DNA of 64,000 nt from Streptomyces griseoviridis. GTDB taxonomy: Bacteria; Actinomycetota; Actinomycetes; Streptomycetales; Streptomycetaceae. The number at the start of each line of letters is the position of its first letter. The first letter of the stretch is position 1. This document shows positions 39,584-47,981 of this stretch, in pieces. The stretch covers positions 5,297,501 to 5,361,500 of the forward strand of contig NZ_CP029078.1 of the NCBI RefSeq assembly GCF_005222485.1, read 5' to 3'. The position numbers and the translations under genes were made by a program. The notes under the pieces are model-generated. The model saw only the letters and a list, made by a program, of their open reading frames with translations. It was not told where the DNA came from and ran no database searches.

Positions 39584-40210
39584 TCAGCGGATCACGACCA
39601 CCCGGCGGCCGATCGTCGCGAACTCCCACATCGCCGCGCCGTCCGCCGAGGACTCGCGGATGCCGCCGGTGCGGGCCCCGCTGCCCGAGCGGTCGGCCGG
39701 GCGGTTCGCCGCGCCCTCGACGGCCGCGCTGAACCCGATCGCCACCCCGTCGACGACGGTGAAGCGCACCACGTGCTCGACGGGCGTGCCGTCGGTGCCG
39801 GTGACGGCGTTCGAGCGGGAGCTGACCGCGTAGATGTTCGGGGGCGGGTCGACGGTGCCGGGGGTGACCTTGAAGGTGCGTTCGACCTTGTCGCGGCGGC
39901 CCACCAGCCAGACCCGGTCGTCGTCCACCGAGTACACGACCCGCTGGCCCGTGCCGGAGCCCGCGGGCAGCGCGGTGGGGTTCTTCTTGTCGCGGGGCGC
40001 CTTGGAGAGCGTCGGCGAGGCCGAACCGGTGGGGCGCGGCTCGCTGGGGTCCTCGGGGGCGGTCGCCGCGGCCTGGTAGGCGAGGACGCCGACCGTCGCG
40101 ACGGCCGCCGCGGCGAGCCCGAACACCGTCACGGAGCTGCTTCCTGCCACCGTCGTCCACCTCAGCCTTCGCGTTCGTACGCCGTACCCCGGGCGACCGT
40201 AGCAGCCCAT
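39584..40210 (-). CDS. Membrane-anchored L,D-transpeptidase-like protein, catalytic residues apparently lost
   Basis: A 208-aa protein with basic RTRRLRW, one membrane segment at about 28-48, and a Pro/Ser linker to about 85. The remaining part follows the YkuD pattern: RVVYSVDDDRVWLVGRRD start, then DGVAIGFSAAVEGAA where active enzymes have a His, then TGGIRESSADGAAMWEF where they have SHGC-type residues, then IGRRVVVIR. Both His and Cys appear replaced (Ser, Gly), so it is probably a non-catalytic relative. This is inferred by motif alignment from memory. GTG 40150 with GAGG upstream is an alternative start. Confidence 0.7.
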   Translation of the reverse strand: MGCYGRPGYGVRTRRLRWTTVAGSSSVTVFGLAAAAVATVGVLAYQAAATAPEDPSEPRPTGSASPTLSKAPRDKKNPTALPAGSGTGQRVVYSVDDDRVWLVGRRDKVERTFKVTPGTVDPPPNIYAVSSRSNAVTGTDGTPVEHVVRFTVVDGVAIGFSAAVEGAANRPADRSGSGARTGGIRESSADGAAMWEFATIGRRVVVIR

Positions 40211-40299
40211 ACCGGTACAAACCGGGTGCGGTGGCGGGGGTGCCGGCCGTGTCGGGGGACCGTTCGCCCCGGTCGTCCGACACGGCGGGCGGGGAGCCG

Positions 40300-40305
40300 T
40301 AGGCT
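40300..40305 (+). promoter_or_regulatory. -10 TAGGCT, 6 nt before tsaB
   Basis: TAGGCT is followed by GTTTGT and the tsaB GTG. A leaderless mRNA for the tsaB-rimI-tsaD operon is predicted. Confidence 0.55.
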
Positions 40306-40311
40306 GTTTGT

Positions 40312-40968
40312 GTGCTCTTGCTCGCTCTGGATACCGCCACCCCCGCCGTCACCGTCGCCCTGCACGACGGCCGGGACGTCATCGCCTCCTCCAGCCAGGT
40401 GGACGCGCGCCGGCACGGAGAGCTGCTGCTGCCGGCCGTCGACCGGGTGCTCGCCGACGCCGGGCTGCGGCTCGACGCCGTCACCGGCGTCGTCGTGGGC
40501 GTCGGACCCGGCCCCTACACCGGTCTGCGGGTCGGTCTGATGACCGCCGACACCTTCGGGCTCGCCCTCGGCGTCCCGGTGCACGGCCTGTGCACCCTGG
40601 ACGGCCTCGCGCACGCGGCCGGCTTCGACGGCGGCCCCTTCGTGGTGGCGACCGACGCGCGCCGCAAGGAGGTCTACTGGGCGACCTACGCCGACTCCCG
40701 CACCCGGCTGACGGAGCCCGCCGTCGACCGCCCCGCCGACATCGCCGAGCGCGTCGCGGGACTGCCCGCGGTGGGCGCGGGTGCGCTGCTGTACCCCGAC
40801 ACCTTCCCCGACGCCCACGACCCGCAGCACGGGTCGGCCGCCGCCCTCGCCGAACTCGCCGTCGAGCGGCTCGCCGCAGGGCAGGAGCTGCCCGCGCCCC
40901 GGCCGCTCTATCTGCGCAGGCCGGACGCCCAGGTCCCGAAGAACTACAAGGTGGTCACCCCCAAGTGA
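40312..40968 (+). CDS. tsaB: tRNA t6A biosynthesis protein TsaB
   Basis: TsaB is the inactive ASKHA-fold partner of TsaD in t6A synthesis. The 218-aa protein starts LLALDTATPAVTVALHDG and has GVVVGVGPGPYTGLRVGLMTA, the family signature, near 60-80. It is the first gene of the tsaB-rimI-tsaD operon, and its stop overlaps the rimI GTG. Confidence 0.95.
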   Translation: MLLLALDTATPAVTVALHDGRDVIASSSQVDARRHGELLLPAVDRVLADAGLRLDAVTGVVVGVGPGPYTGLRVGLMTADTFGLALGVPVHGLCTLDGLAHAAGFDGGPFVVATDARRKEVYWATYADSRTRLTEPAVDRPADIAERVAGLPAVGAGALLYPDTFPDAHDPQHGSAAALAELAVERLAAGQELPAPRPLYLRRPDAQVPKNYKVVTPK

Positions 40969-41480
40969 CCGCACCCGTGACACCTCGGCTGCGCGAGATG
41001 CGCTGGTGGGACATCGACCCCGTCCTCGACCTGGAGAAGGACCTCTTCCCCGAGGACGCCTGGTCCCGCGGCATGTTCTGGTCCGAGCTGGCCCACGCGC
41101 GCGGCGCGGGCGCCACCCGCCGCTACTTCGTCGCCGAGGACCCGGACAGGGCCGGCGGGGTGGTCGGGTACGCGGGGCTCGCCGCCTCGGGCGACCTCGC
41201 CGACATCCAGACCGTCGCCGTCGCGCGCGGCCACTGGGGCACCGGGCTCGGCGGCCGGCTGCTGGCCGAACTGCTCAGCTCCGCCACCGACTTCGAGTGC
41301 GCCGAAGTGATGCTGGAGTGCCGGATCGACAACGTCCGCGCCCAGAAGCTCTACGAGCGCTTCGGCTTCGAGGCGATCGGCTTCCGCCGCGGCTACTACC
41401 AGCCGGGCAACGTCGACGCGCTGGTCATGCGACTGACCGACCCCGCAACCTCCGTACAAGGAACCGAGATCAATGGCTGA
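40965..41480 (+). CDS. rimI: Ribosomal-protein-alanine N-acetyltransferase RimI
   Basis: A 171-aa GNAT acetyltransferase placed as RimI by homology and by its position between tsaB and tsaD. The acetyl-CoA motif is [19 protein letters not shown] (about 88-106). [20 protein letters not shown] is typical of RimI-like proteins. The GTG overlaps the tsaB TGA (GTGA), and GTG 40977 is an alternative. The tsaD ATG lies inside its last codons (8-bp overlap). Confidence 0.93.
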   Translation: MTAPVTPRLREMRWWDIDPVLDLEKDLFPEDAWSRGMFWSELAHARGAGATRRYFVAEDPDRAGGVVGYAGLAASGDLADIQTVAVARGHWGTGLGGRLLAELLSSATDFECAEVMLECRIDNVRAQKLYERFGFEAIGFRRGYYQPGNVDALVMRLTDPATSVQGTEING

Positions 41481-42576
41481 CGAACCGCTCGTCCTGGGCA
41501 TCGAGACCTCCTGCGACGAGACCGGCGTCGGCATCGTGCGCGGCACCACCCTGCTGGCCGACGCCGTCGCCTCCAGCGTCGACGAGCACGCCAGGTTCGG
41601 GGGCGTCGTCCCCGAGGTCGCCTCCCGGGCCCATCTGGAGGCGATGGTCCCGACCATCGAGCGCGCGCTGAAGGACGCCGGGATCACCGCCCGCGACCTC
41701 GACGGCGTCGCCGTCACCGCCGGCCCCGGGCTGGCCGGCGCGCTGCTGGTCGGCGTCACGGCGGCCAAGGCGTACGCCTACGCGCTCGGCAAGCCGCTGT
41801 ACGGCGTCAACCACCTGGCCTCGCACATCTGCGTGGACCAGCTGGAGCACGGCGCGCTGCCCGAGCCGACGATGGCGCTGCTGGTCTCGGGCGGTCACTC
41901 CTCGCTGCTCCTGTCGACCGACATCACCTCCGACGTCCGCCCGCTCGGCGCGACCATCGACGACGCGGCGGGCGAGGCCTTCGACAAGATCGCCCGGGTG
42001 CTGAACCTCGGCTTCCCCGGCGGCCCGGTCATCGACCGGTACGCCCGGGAGGGCGACCCGAAGGCGATCGCGTTCCCGCGCGGTCTGACCGGACCGAGGG
42101 ACGCGCCCTACGACTTCTCCTTCTCCGGGCTGAAGACCTCGGTCGCCCGCTGGATCGAGGCCAAGCGCGCGGCGGGCGAGGAGGTGCCGGTGCGCGATGT
42201 GTCGGCGTCCTTCCAGGAGGCGGTCGTCGACGTGCTGACCCGCAAGGCGGTACGGGCCTGCAAGGACGAGGGCGTCGACCATCTGATGATCGGCGGCGGG
42301 GTGGCCGCCAACTCCCGGCTGCGGGCGCTGGCGCAGGAGCGCTGCGAGGCGGCCGGCATCCGGCTGCGGGTGCCCAGGCCCAAGCTCTGCACGGACAACG
42401 GCGCGATGGTCGCGGCGCTCGGCGCGGAGATGGTCGCCCGCGGCCGGCCCGCGTCGGACTGGGACCTGTCGGCGGACTCCTCGCTGCCGGTGACCGAGCC
42501 GCATGTGCCGGGCCACGGGCATGAGCACGGCCACGACCATGTGCACGAGGTCAGCAAGGAGAACCTGTACTCGTGA
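41473..42576 (+). CDS. tsaD: tRNA N6-threonylcarbamoyltransferase TsaD with His-rich tail
   Basis: TsaD transfers the threonylcarbamoyl group to A37 of tRNA. The start is [17 protein letters not shown]. Metal-binding histidines are in NHLASHI (about residue 116), and the nucleotide site includes [10 protein letters not shown] and [15 protein letters not shown]. The 367-aa protein ends in a His-rich tail of about 20 residues ([16 protein letters not shown]) beyond the family core, which could bind metal. It is translationally coupled to rimI and to the next small gene. Confidence 0.96.
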   Translation: MADEPLVLGIETSCDETGVGIVRGTTLLADAVASSVDEHARFGGVVPEVASRAHLEAMVPTIERALKDAGITARDLDGVAVTAGPGLAGALLVGVTAAKAYAYALGKPLYGVNHLASHICVDQLEHGALPEPTMALLVSGGHSSLLLSTDITSDVRPLGATIDDAAGEAFDKIARVLNLGFPGGPVIDRYAREGDPKAIAFPRGLTGPRDAPYDFSFSGLKTSVARWIEAKRAAGEEVPVRDVSASFQEAVVDVLTRKAVRACKDEGVDHLMIGGGVAANSRLRALAQERCEAAGIRLRVPRPKLCTDNGAMVAALGAEMVARGRPASDWDLSADSSLPVTEPHVPGHGHEHGHDHVHEVSKENLYS

Positions 42577-42830
42577 CCGTCGCCCTGATGTGGGAGGCGC
42601 GGGCCGCCGAGGGCCGGGGCGCCGACCTGCTCGCCTGGGCCGGGGAGCAGGAGCTGCCCAGGCAGCCGCTGCGCCGCGAGGTGCTCCGCGCCCCGGGCGA
42701 CCGGGTCCTCGTCATCACCTGGTGGGACGCGGAGTTCGACGCCGAACTGCCCGAACTGCCCGAGCCGGACCCCGGGTCGGTGACCCGCGCCGTGCACCGC
42801 TGGCGGTTCGAGTCGGTCACCGTCGGCTGA
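42573..42830 (+). CDS. Small conserved-type protein of unknown function (85 aa)
   Basis: The GTG overlaps the tsaD stop (GTGA), so it is probably cotranslated with tsaD. The 85-aa sequence begins [20 protein letters not shown] and ends [11 protein letters not shown]. It contains an acidic/Pro run ([12 protein letters not shown]) and no membrane segment. The pattern resembles a small ferredoxin-like or ABM-type fold, but I do not recognise it. Coding use matches the neighbours. Confidence 0.75.
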   Translation: MTVALMWEARAAEGRGADLLAWAGEQELPRQPLRREVLRAPGDRVLVITWWDAEFDAELPELPEPDPGSVTRAVHRWRFESVTVG

Positions 42831-42841
42831 CCGTTCCCCGA

Positions 42842-42861
42842 CCGGCCGCCCGCCCGGCCGG
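42842..42861 (+). terminator. Hairpin between convergent genes after tsaD operon
   Basis: CCGGCCG/CGGCCGG, a 7-bp stem with a 6-nt loop, in the 33-bp gap between convergent stop codons. It is a possible bidirectional terminator. Confidence 0.4.
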
Positions 42862-42863
42862 GG

Positions 42864-45170
42864 TCACCGGGGCCGCGACACCTCCGTCTCGCACCACAGC
42901 CGCCGGTCGGTGCCCGGCCTGCGCACCGGCCCGGTCAGTTCGAGCCGCGCGGTGTGCCGCACGTCGGCGCTGGACGCCGCCAGCCGCAGCTCAAGGGCGC
43001 CCGGTTCGACCACCCGGGTGCCGGTGCGGTCGGTGAACGCGGACAGCTCGGCGTGGAAGCGGAAGCTGACCCTGGCCGCCTCGCCCGGATCGAGGTCGAG
43101 CCGCCGGTAGCCGATCAGCCGGACGTCGGGCCTGGTCACCGAGGCCACCGGGTCGTGCAGATACAGCTGGACGACCTCGGCGCCCGCGCGCCCGCCCGTG
43201 TTGCGGACGGTCAGCGCCAGCTCAAAGGAGCCGTCGGTGCCGATCCGCGGTTCGGTGCCCTCGAAGCCGTCCCAGGTGAACGTCGTGTACGAGCGGCCGT
43301 GCCCGAACGGGTACAGCGGGGTCGGGTCCAGGTTGCTGACCTCGCCCGCGAGGCCGAGCGGCGGCTGGAGGTAGGTCCAGGGCTGGCCGCCGGGCAGCCG
43401 CGGCACGCTCACCGGGAGCCGGCCCGACGGGTTGACCCGCCCCGACAGCACGCCCGCCACCGCGGGGCCGCCCTCCTCGCCGGGGAAGAACGCCTGCACC
43501 ACGGCGCCCAGCCGGCCGTGCCAGCGGCCCAGCGCGTAGGGGCGGCCGGTCAGCAGCACCAGGACCACCGGGACGCCGGTGGCGAGCAGCGCGTCCAGCA
43601 GCTCGCCCTGCACCCCGGGCAGCCGCAGGTCCGTCACGTCGCAGCCCTCGCCCGAGGTGCCGCGGCCGAAGAGGCCCGCCCGGTCGCCGAGCACCGCCAC
43701 GCACACGTCCGCCTCGGAGGCCCGCGCCACCGCCTCGGCGATCCCCGCCCGGTCGGGATCGGACACCCCGCAGCCCTCGGCGAACGTCACCTTGGCGTCC
43801 GGGAGTTCGGCGCGCACCGCGTCGAGCAGCGGCGGGATGTCGATGCCCAGCGGCACCTCGGGGTGGCGGGGCAGTACATGGGACGGGAAGGAGTAGCAGC
43901 CGAGCATCGCGAGCGCGTCGGCGGCGCGCGGGCCGACCACCGCGATCCGGGCGTCGGGGGAGAGCGGCAGCAGGGCGTCCGGGTTGTCGAGCAACACCGC
44001 CGATTCCTCGGCCAGTCGGCGGGCGAGGTCCCGGTTGGCCGGCGGGTCGAGGTCGATCGGGCCGGTCGGCTCCGGGGCGAAGTCCTCGTCGAGCAGCCCG
44101 AGTTCGCACTTCTGGAGCAGGACCCGGCGGGCCGCGCGGTCGATCAGCTCCTCGGGGACGGTGCCGTCGCGGACCGCGTCGAGCAGCGGGGTGCCGTAGC
44201 ACTTCAGGGTGGGCAGCTCGACGTCGATACCGGCGTTCAGCGCGGCGTGCGCGGCCTCGGCGGGGCTGCCCGCCACCCGGTGCAGGCTCTGCAGGAAGCC
44301 GATGCCGAAGTAGTCGGCGACGACCGTGCCGGTGAACCCCCAGCGCTCCCGCAGGAGTTCGGTCAGCAGCCCGGGGTCGGCGGAGGCGGGGACGCCGTCC
44401 GTCTCGGTGTACGCGGCCATCACCGAGCGGGCCCCGCCCTCGCGCAGCGCCATCTCGAACGGCACCAGCGTCACGTCGGCGAACTCGCGCACCCCGGCCC
44501 GCACGGGCGCGAGGTTGCGGGCGCCCGCCGAGGACGCGTACCCGGCGAAGTGCTTGAGGGTGGCGACCACCCCGGCCGACTCCAGCCCCCGCACATAGGC
44601 GGCGCCCACGGTGCCGACCAGGTAGGGGTCCTCGCCGATGGTCTCCTCGACCCGGCCCCAGCGCGGATCGCGGACGACGTCGAGGACCGGGGCGAGGCCC
44701 TGGTGGACGCCGGCCGCGCGCAGGTCCTGGCCGATCCGCCGGCCCATCTCCTCGACCAGCGGCGGATCGAAGGAGGCGCCCCACGCCAGTGGCACCGGGT
44801 AGGCGGTGGCGCCCCAGGTGGTGAACCCGGCCAGGCACTCCTCGTGGGCGACGGCGGGCACGCCGAACCGGCCGGCCGCCATGATGCGGCGCTGGGCGCG
44901 GGCCAGCGCCTGCGCGCCCAGCGCCGGGTCGACGGGGGCGGTGCCGAAGGAGCGGGTGAGCTGGCCGAGGCCGTGGCCGATCAGCTCGTCCCAGTCGTGG
45001 TCGGCGGCCATCTCGCTCTGCAACGGCGCGACCCCGTCGCCGTCCGTGGCGGCGCCCACCCACACGCCGTACAGCTGGGCGGTCTTCTCCTGAAGGGTCA
45101 TCCGGGAGAGCAGGTCGTCGACGCGGGCGGCGGCGGGCAGCGCGGGGTCACGCCAGGAGGCGGTGGTCAT
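42864..45170 (-). CDS. Glycoside hydrolase family 3 (beta-xylosidase/beta-glucosidase type)
   Basis: A 768-aa GH3 enzyme with no signal peptide, so it probably cleaves imported oligosaccharides. The N-terminal barrel has KHFAGY (about 206-211) and the nucleophile D286 in VVADYFGIGFLQSLH, a form common in xylosidase-type GH3 enzymes. The C-domain has the PA-like EGCDVTDLRLPG region, and a fibronectin III-like domain covers about residues 650-750. The ATG has AGGAG 6 nt upstream. It is divergent from a LacI regulator, and a xylanase lies behind that, pointing to xylan use. Beta-glucosidase cannot be excluded. Confidence 0.9.
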   Translation of the reverse strand: MTTASWRDPALPAAARVDDLLSRMTLQEKTAQLYGVWVGAATDGDGVAPLQSEMAADHDWDELIGHGLGQLTRSFGTAPVDPALGAQALARAQRRIMAAGRFGVPAVAHEECLAGFTTWGATAYPVPLAWGASFDPPLVEEMGRRIGQDLRAAGVHQGLAPVLDVVRDPRWGRVEETIGEDPYLVGTVGAAYVRGLESAGVVATLKHFAGYASSAGARNLAPVRAGVREFADVTLVPFEMALREGGARSVMAAYTETDGVPASADPGLLTELLRERWGFTGTVVADYFGIGFLQSLHRVAGSPAEAAHAALNAGIDVELPTLKCYGTPLLDAVRDGTVPEELIDRAARRVLLQKCELGLLDEDFAPEPTGPIDLDPPANRDLARRLAEESAVLLDNPDALLPLSPDARIAVVGPRAADALAMLGCYSFPSHVLPRHPEVPLGIDIPPLLDAVRAELPDAKVTFAEGCGVSDPDRAGIAEAVARASEADVCVAVLGDRAGLFGRGTSGEGCDVTDLRLPGVQGELLDALLATGVPVVLVLLTGRPYALGRWHGRLGAVVQAFFPGEEGGPAVAGVLSGRVNPSGRLPVSVPRLPGGQPWTYLQPPLGLAGEVSNLDPTPLYPFGHGRSYTTFTWDGFEGTEPRIGTDGSFELALTVRNTGGRAGAEVVQLYLHDPVASVTRPDVRLIGYRRLDLDPGEAARVSFRFHAELSAFTDRTGTRVVEPGALELRLAASSADVRHTARLELTGPVRRPGTDRRLWCETEVSRPR

Positions 45171-45294
45171 GAAACTCCTGCTCTTGTCGGGTCGGGACGG
45201 CGTGTCGGGCGGCGCGTCGCGTCGGGGGTGGGGCGAGGGGTGCCGGGCGGGTGTCTGGTGGGGCTGCGGGCGGGGGTTCCGGCGGGCTCTCGTG

Positions 45295-45326
45295 CGAATG
45301 TTTCGTTATGTACTTCGAATGTTCCG
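45295..45326 (+). promoter_or_regulatory. Two CGAA-N3-TTCG-type operator candidates
   Basis: CGAATGTTTCG (45295-45305, CGAA-TGT-TTCG) and CGAATGTTCCG (45316-45326, one mismatch in the right half) are 21 bp apart, two helical turns. They lie between the divergent GH3 and LacI genes and resemble the xylanase-leader motif CGAAACTTTCG. Confidence 0.6.
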
Positions 45327-45349
45327 GGAACCTAGGCCGGTGCGAGGGG

Positions 45350-45378
45350 TTCGTCAAGAGGGAGCGCAGGGATACGAT
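45350..45378 (+). promoter_or_regulatory. Candidate leaderless promoter of the LacI gene
   Basis: TTCGTC (45350-45355), a 17-bp spacer, TACGAT (45373-45378), then 7 nt to the ATG. There is no ribosome-binding site. Confidence 0.5.
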
Positions 45379-45385
45379 CGCCGCC

Positions 45386-46453
45386 ATGACACCCCCGGAG
45401 CCCGTGGAAACCCGGACGGCAGCGACGACGACAGGCCGGTCGACGCAGACCGCGACCCTCGCCGAGATCGCCCGTGAGGCCGGCGTCTCCGCGCCGACTG
45501 TTTCGAAGGTCCTCAACGGCCGCGCCGACGTGGCCCCGGCCACCCGCAGCCGCGTCGAGGGCCTGCTGCGCGCCCACGGCTACCGGCGCAGGCGCGCGGA
45601 GGCCAGCCGCTCGCCCCTGATCGACCTGGTCTTCCACGAGCTGGAGAGCGCCTGGGCGATGGAGGTCATCCGGGGCGTGGAGGACGTGGCGCGGGAGGCC
45701 GGGCTGAGCGTCGTGCTCAGCGAGAGCGCCGGACGGCTCACCCCGGGACGCACCTGGGCCGACCAGGTCGCCGCGCGACGCCCGCACGGCGTGATCCTGG
45801 TCCTCTCCGGCCTCGACGAGTCCCAGCGGGCCCTGCTCACCAGCCGTTCCATCCCGTTCGTGGTGATGGACCCGGCGGGCGACCCGGGTGTCGACGTGCC
45901 GTCCATCGGCGCCACCAACTGGCAGGGCGGGCTCGCCGCCACCCGGCATCTGGTCGACCTCGGCCACACCAGGATCGGCGCCATCACCGGACCGTCGAGG
46001 ATGATGTGCAGCCGGGCCCGCGTCGACGGCTACCGGGCCGCCCTGGAGACCGCCGGGCTGCCGGTCGACCCGTCGCTGATCGTGACCGGCGACTTCCACC
46101 ACGAGGCCGGCTACCGGCAGGGCCTCCAGCTGCTGCGCCGCCCGGACCGGCCCACCGCCGTCTTCGCCCTCAACGACCTCCAGGCGCTCGGCCTGTACGA
46201 GGCGGCGCGGGAGCTGGGGCTGCGCATCCCGGAGGACCTGAGCGTGGTCGGCTTCGACGATCTGCCGGTGGCCCGCTGGGTCGGGCCGCCGCTGACGACC
46301 GTGCGGCAGCCGCTGACCGAGATGGCGGAGGCGGCGGCCAAACTGGTCCTCGACCTCGGCCGCGGGGAGCGCGCGCCCGCCGCGACCCGGGTGGAGCTGG
46401 CCACCAGCCTGGTGGTGCGGGCCAGCACCGGGGCGCCGGCGGCCGGAAGGTGA
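45386..46453 (+). CDS. LacI-family transcriptional regulator
   Basis: Probably a repressor relieved by a xylan- or cello-oligosaccharide. From MTPPEPVETRT it has 355 aa. The helix-turn-helix is at about residues 24-45 (TLAEIAREAGVSAPTVSKVL) with the hinge LLRAHGYRRR. The periplasmic-binding-protein-like sensor domain follows to VVRAST. The upstream open frame is not used: the ATG is 7 nt after a TACGAT -10. The position between GH3 and the GH10 xylanase and the shared palindromes support local control. Confidence 0.92.
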   Translation: MTPPEPVETRTAATTTGRSTQTATLAEIAREAGVSAPTVSKVLNGRADVAPATRSRVEGLLRAHGYRRRRAEASRSPLIDLVFHELESAWAMEVIRGVEDVAREAGLSVVLSESAGRLTPGRTWADQVAARRPHGVILVLSGLDESQRALLTSRSIPFVVMDPAGDPGVDVPSIGATNWQGGLAATRHLVDLGHTRIGAITGPSRMMCSRARVDGYRAALETAGLPVDPSLIVTGDFHHEAGYRQGLQLLRRPDRPTAVFALNDLQALGLYEAARELGLRIPEDLSVVGFDDLPVARWVGPPLTTVRQPLTEMAEAAAKLVLDLGRGERAPAATRVELATSLVVRASTGAPAAGR

Positions 46454-46457
46454 CGTA

Positions 46458-46486
46458 TTGACGGGTGGGGTGAGCGCCCCCACACT
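46458..46486 (+). promoter_or_regulatory. Candidate xylanase promoter
   Basis: TTGACG (46458-46463), a 17-bp spacer and CACACT (46481-46486). The transcript would start near 46493, upstream of both palindromes. Confidence 0.45.
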
Positions 46487-46500
46487 CCTCCGAAGTCAAT

Positions 46501-46524
46501 CGGTTGCACAACCGAAACTTTCGG
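46501..46524 (+). promoter_or_regulatory. Overlapping operator palindromes in the xylanase leader
   Basis: CGGTTGCACAACCG (46501-46514) and CCGAAACTTTCGG (46512-46524) are both perfect palindromes sharing three bases. CGAAACTTTCG is the known element upstream of Streptomyces xylanase genes. It abuts the GGAGG ribosome-binding site (46523-46527). Confidence 0.75.
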
Positions 46525-46536
46525 AGGCCACCCGCA

Positions 46537-47901
46537 ATGAGAACCTCCAGATCAGCCGTACGCGCGCGGCTCGCCGCCCTCTGCGCCGGGCTTCTGGCAG
46601 CCGGCGCCCTGTTCGCGGCGGGCGCCGCGCCCGCGCACGCCGCCGCCACCCCGCTGCGCGACCTGGCCGCGGCCAAGGGCAAGGTCATGGGCACGGCGGT
46701 CACCGGCTCCAAGCTCACCGGGACCTACGGCGACCTGGCCGGCGCCCAGTTCTCCTCGCTCACCCCGGGCAACGCCATGAAGTGGGGGTCGGTCGAGCCG
46801 GCCCAGGGGACCTTCAACTGGGCCGAGGCCGACCAAATCGTCGCCTTCGCGCAGGCCCACGACCAACTGGTGCGCGGCCACACCCTGGTCTGGCACAGCC
46901 AGAACCCGAGCTGGCTGACCAACGGCACCTGGACGTCCGCCCAGCTCGGCACCCTGCTCCAGAACCACATCGCCACCGAGGTGGGCCGCTACAAGGGCAA
47001 GGTGTCCGTCTGGGACGTCGTCAACGAACCCTTCAACGAGGACGGCACCTACCGCTCGACCCTCTGGTACGACGGCCTCGGCCCCGACTACATCGCCTCC
47101 GCGCTGACCTGGGCGCGGGCCGCCGACCCGGCCGCGAAGCTGTACATCAACGACTACAACGTCGAGGGGGTGGGCGCCAAGAGCACCGCCCTGTACAACC
47201 TCGTCAAGTCGCTGAAGGAGCGGGGCGTGCCGATCGACGGCGTCGGCCTCCAGGCGCACCTCATCCTCGGACAGGTGCCGTCCACCCTCCAGCAGAACAT
47301 CCAGCGCTTCGCCGACCTCGGCGTCGACGTGGCGATCACCGAACTCGACGTGCGGATGGCGCTGCCCGCCGACAGCGCGAAACTCGCCCAGCAGGCCGCC
47401 GACTACAAGGCCGTCACCGCCGCGTGCGTCGCCGTCACCCGCTGTGTGAACCTCACCGTCTGGGGCTTCACCGACTCCGACTCCTGGGTGGAGTCGACGT
47501 TCCCCGGCTACGGCGCGGCGACGCCCTACGACGCGAACTACGCGCCGAAACCGGCGTACAACGCCATCGCCGAGGCGCTCGGCGGCACCAGCACCCCGCC
47601 GACCGGCGCCTGCGCCGTCACGTACGCCGTGACCAGCCAGTGGAACACCGGGTTCACCGGGCAGGTGACGATCGCCTGCTCCGGGGCCGCGCTCTCGTCG
47701 TGGAAGGCGAACTGGACCTTCGGCGCTGGCCAGCAGGTCACCCAGGCGTGGAACGCCACCTGCACCCAGTCGGGCAACGCGGTCAGCTGCGCCAACGCCT
47801 CGTACAACGGGACGGTGCCGGACGGCGGCTCGGTGAGCTTCGGGTTCAACGGCTCGTGGAGCGGGAGCAATCCGGTGCCGACGGTCACCCTGGGCCAGTA
47901 A
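46537..47901 (+). CDS. Secreted endo-1,4-beta-xylanase, GH10 with C-terminal CBM2
   Basis: It cleaves internal beta-1,4 xylosyl bonds outside the cell. The 454-aa protein has a signal peptide (RTSRSAVRARLAALCAGLL, cleavage near AHA at residue 36). The GH10 barrel spans about 40-345 with acid/base E164 in WDVVNEPF, nucleophile E269 in ITELDVRM and the WHSQNPSWL substrate loop. A short TSTPPTG linker leads to a CBM2 at about 353-454 (cysteines near both ends, WNTGFTG, exposed Trp). GGAGG is 9 nt before the ATG. It is likely controlled by the upstream LacI protein. Confidence 0.96.
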   Translation: MRTSRSAVRARLAALCAGLLAAGALFAAGAAPAHAAATPLRDLAAAKGKVMGTAVTGSKLTGTYGDLAGAQFSSLTPGNAMKWGSVEPAQGTFNWAEADQIVAFAQAHDQLVRGHTLVWHSQNPSWLTNGTWTSAQLGTLLQNHIATEVGRYKGKVSVWDVVNEPFNEDGTYRSTLWYDGLGPDYIASALTWARAADPAAKLYINDYNVEGVGAKSTALYNLVKSLKERGVPIDGVGLQAHLILGQVPSTLQQNIQRFADLGVDVAITELDVRMALPADSAKLAQQAADYKAVTAACVAVTRCVNLTVWGFTDSDSWVESTFPGYGAATPYDANYAPKPAYNAIAEALGGTSTPPTGACAVTYAVTSQWNTGFTGQVTIACSGAALSSWKANWTFGAGQQVTQAWNATCTQSGNAVSCANASYNGTVPDGGSVSFGFNGSWSGSNPVPTVTLGQ

Positions 47902-47968
47902 TCATGAGATTTTCCGAAGAAAACGGTCCGGGAAGCGTTCCGCTAACAGCCTCCTCATAATTCGGACT

Positions 47969-47974
47969 TACGTT
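47969..47974 (+). promoter_or_regulatory. -10-like TACGTT, 7 nt before the LCP gene
   Basis: TACGTT is followed by CCTGCCC and GTG, in an AT-richer stretch. A leaderless start is predicted. Confidence 0.45.
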
Positions 47975-47981
47975 CCTGCCC

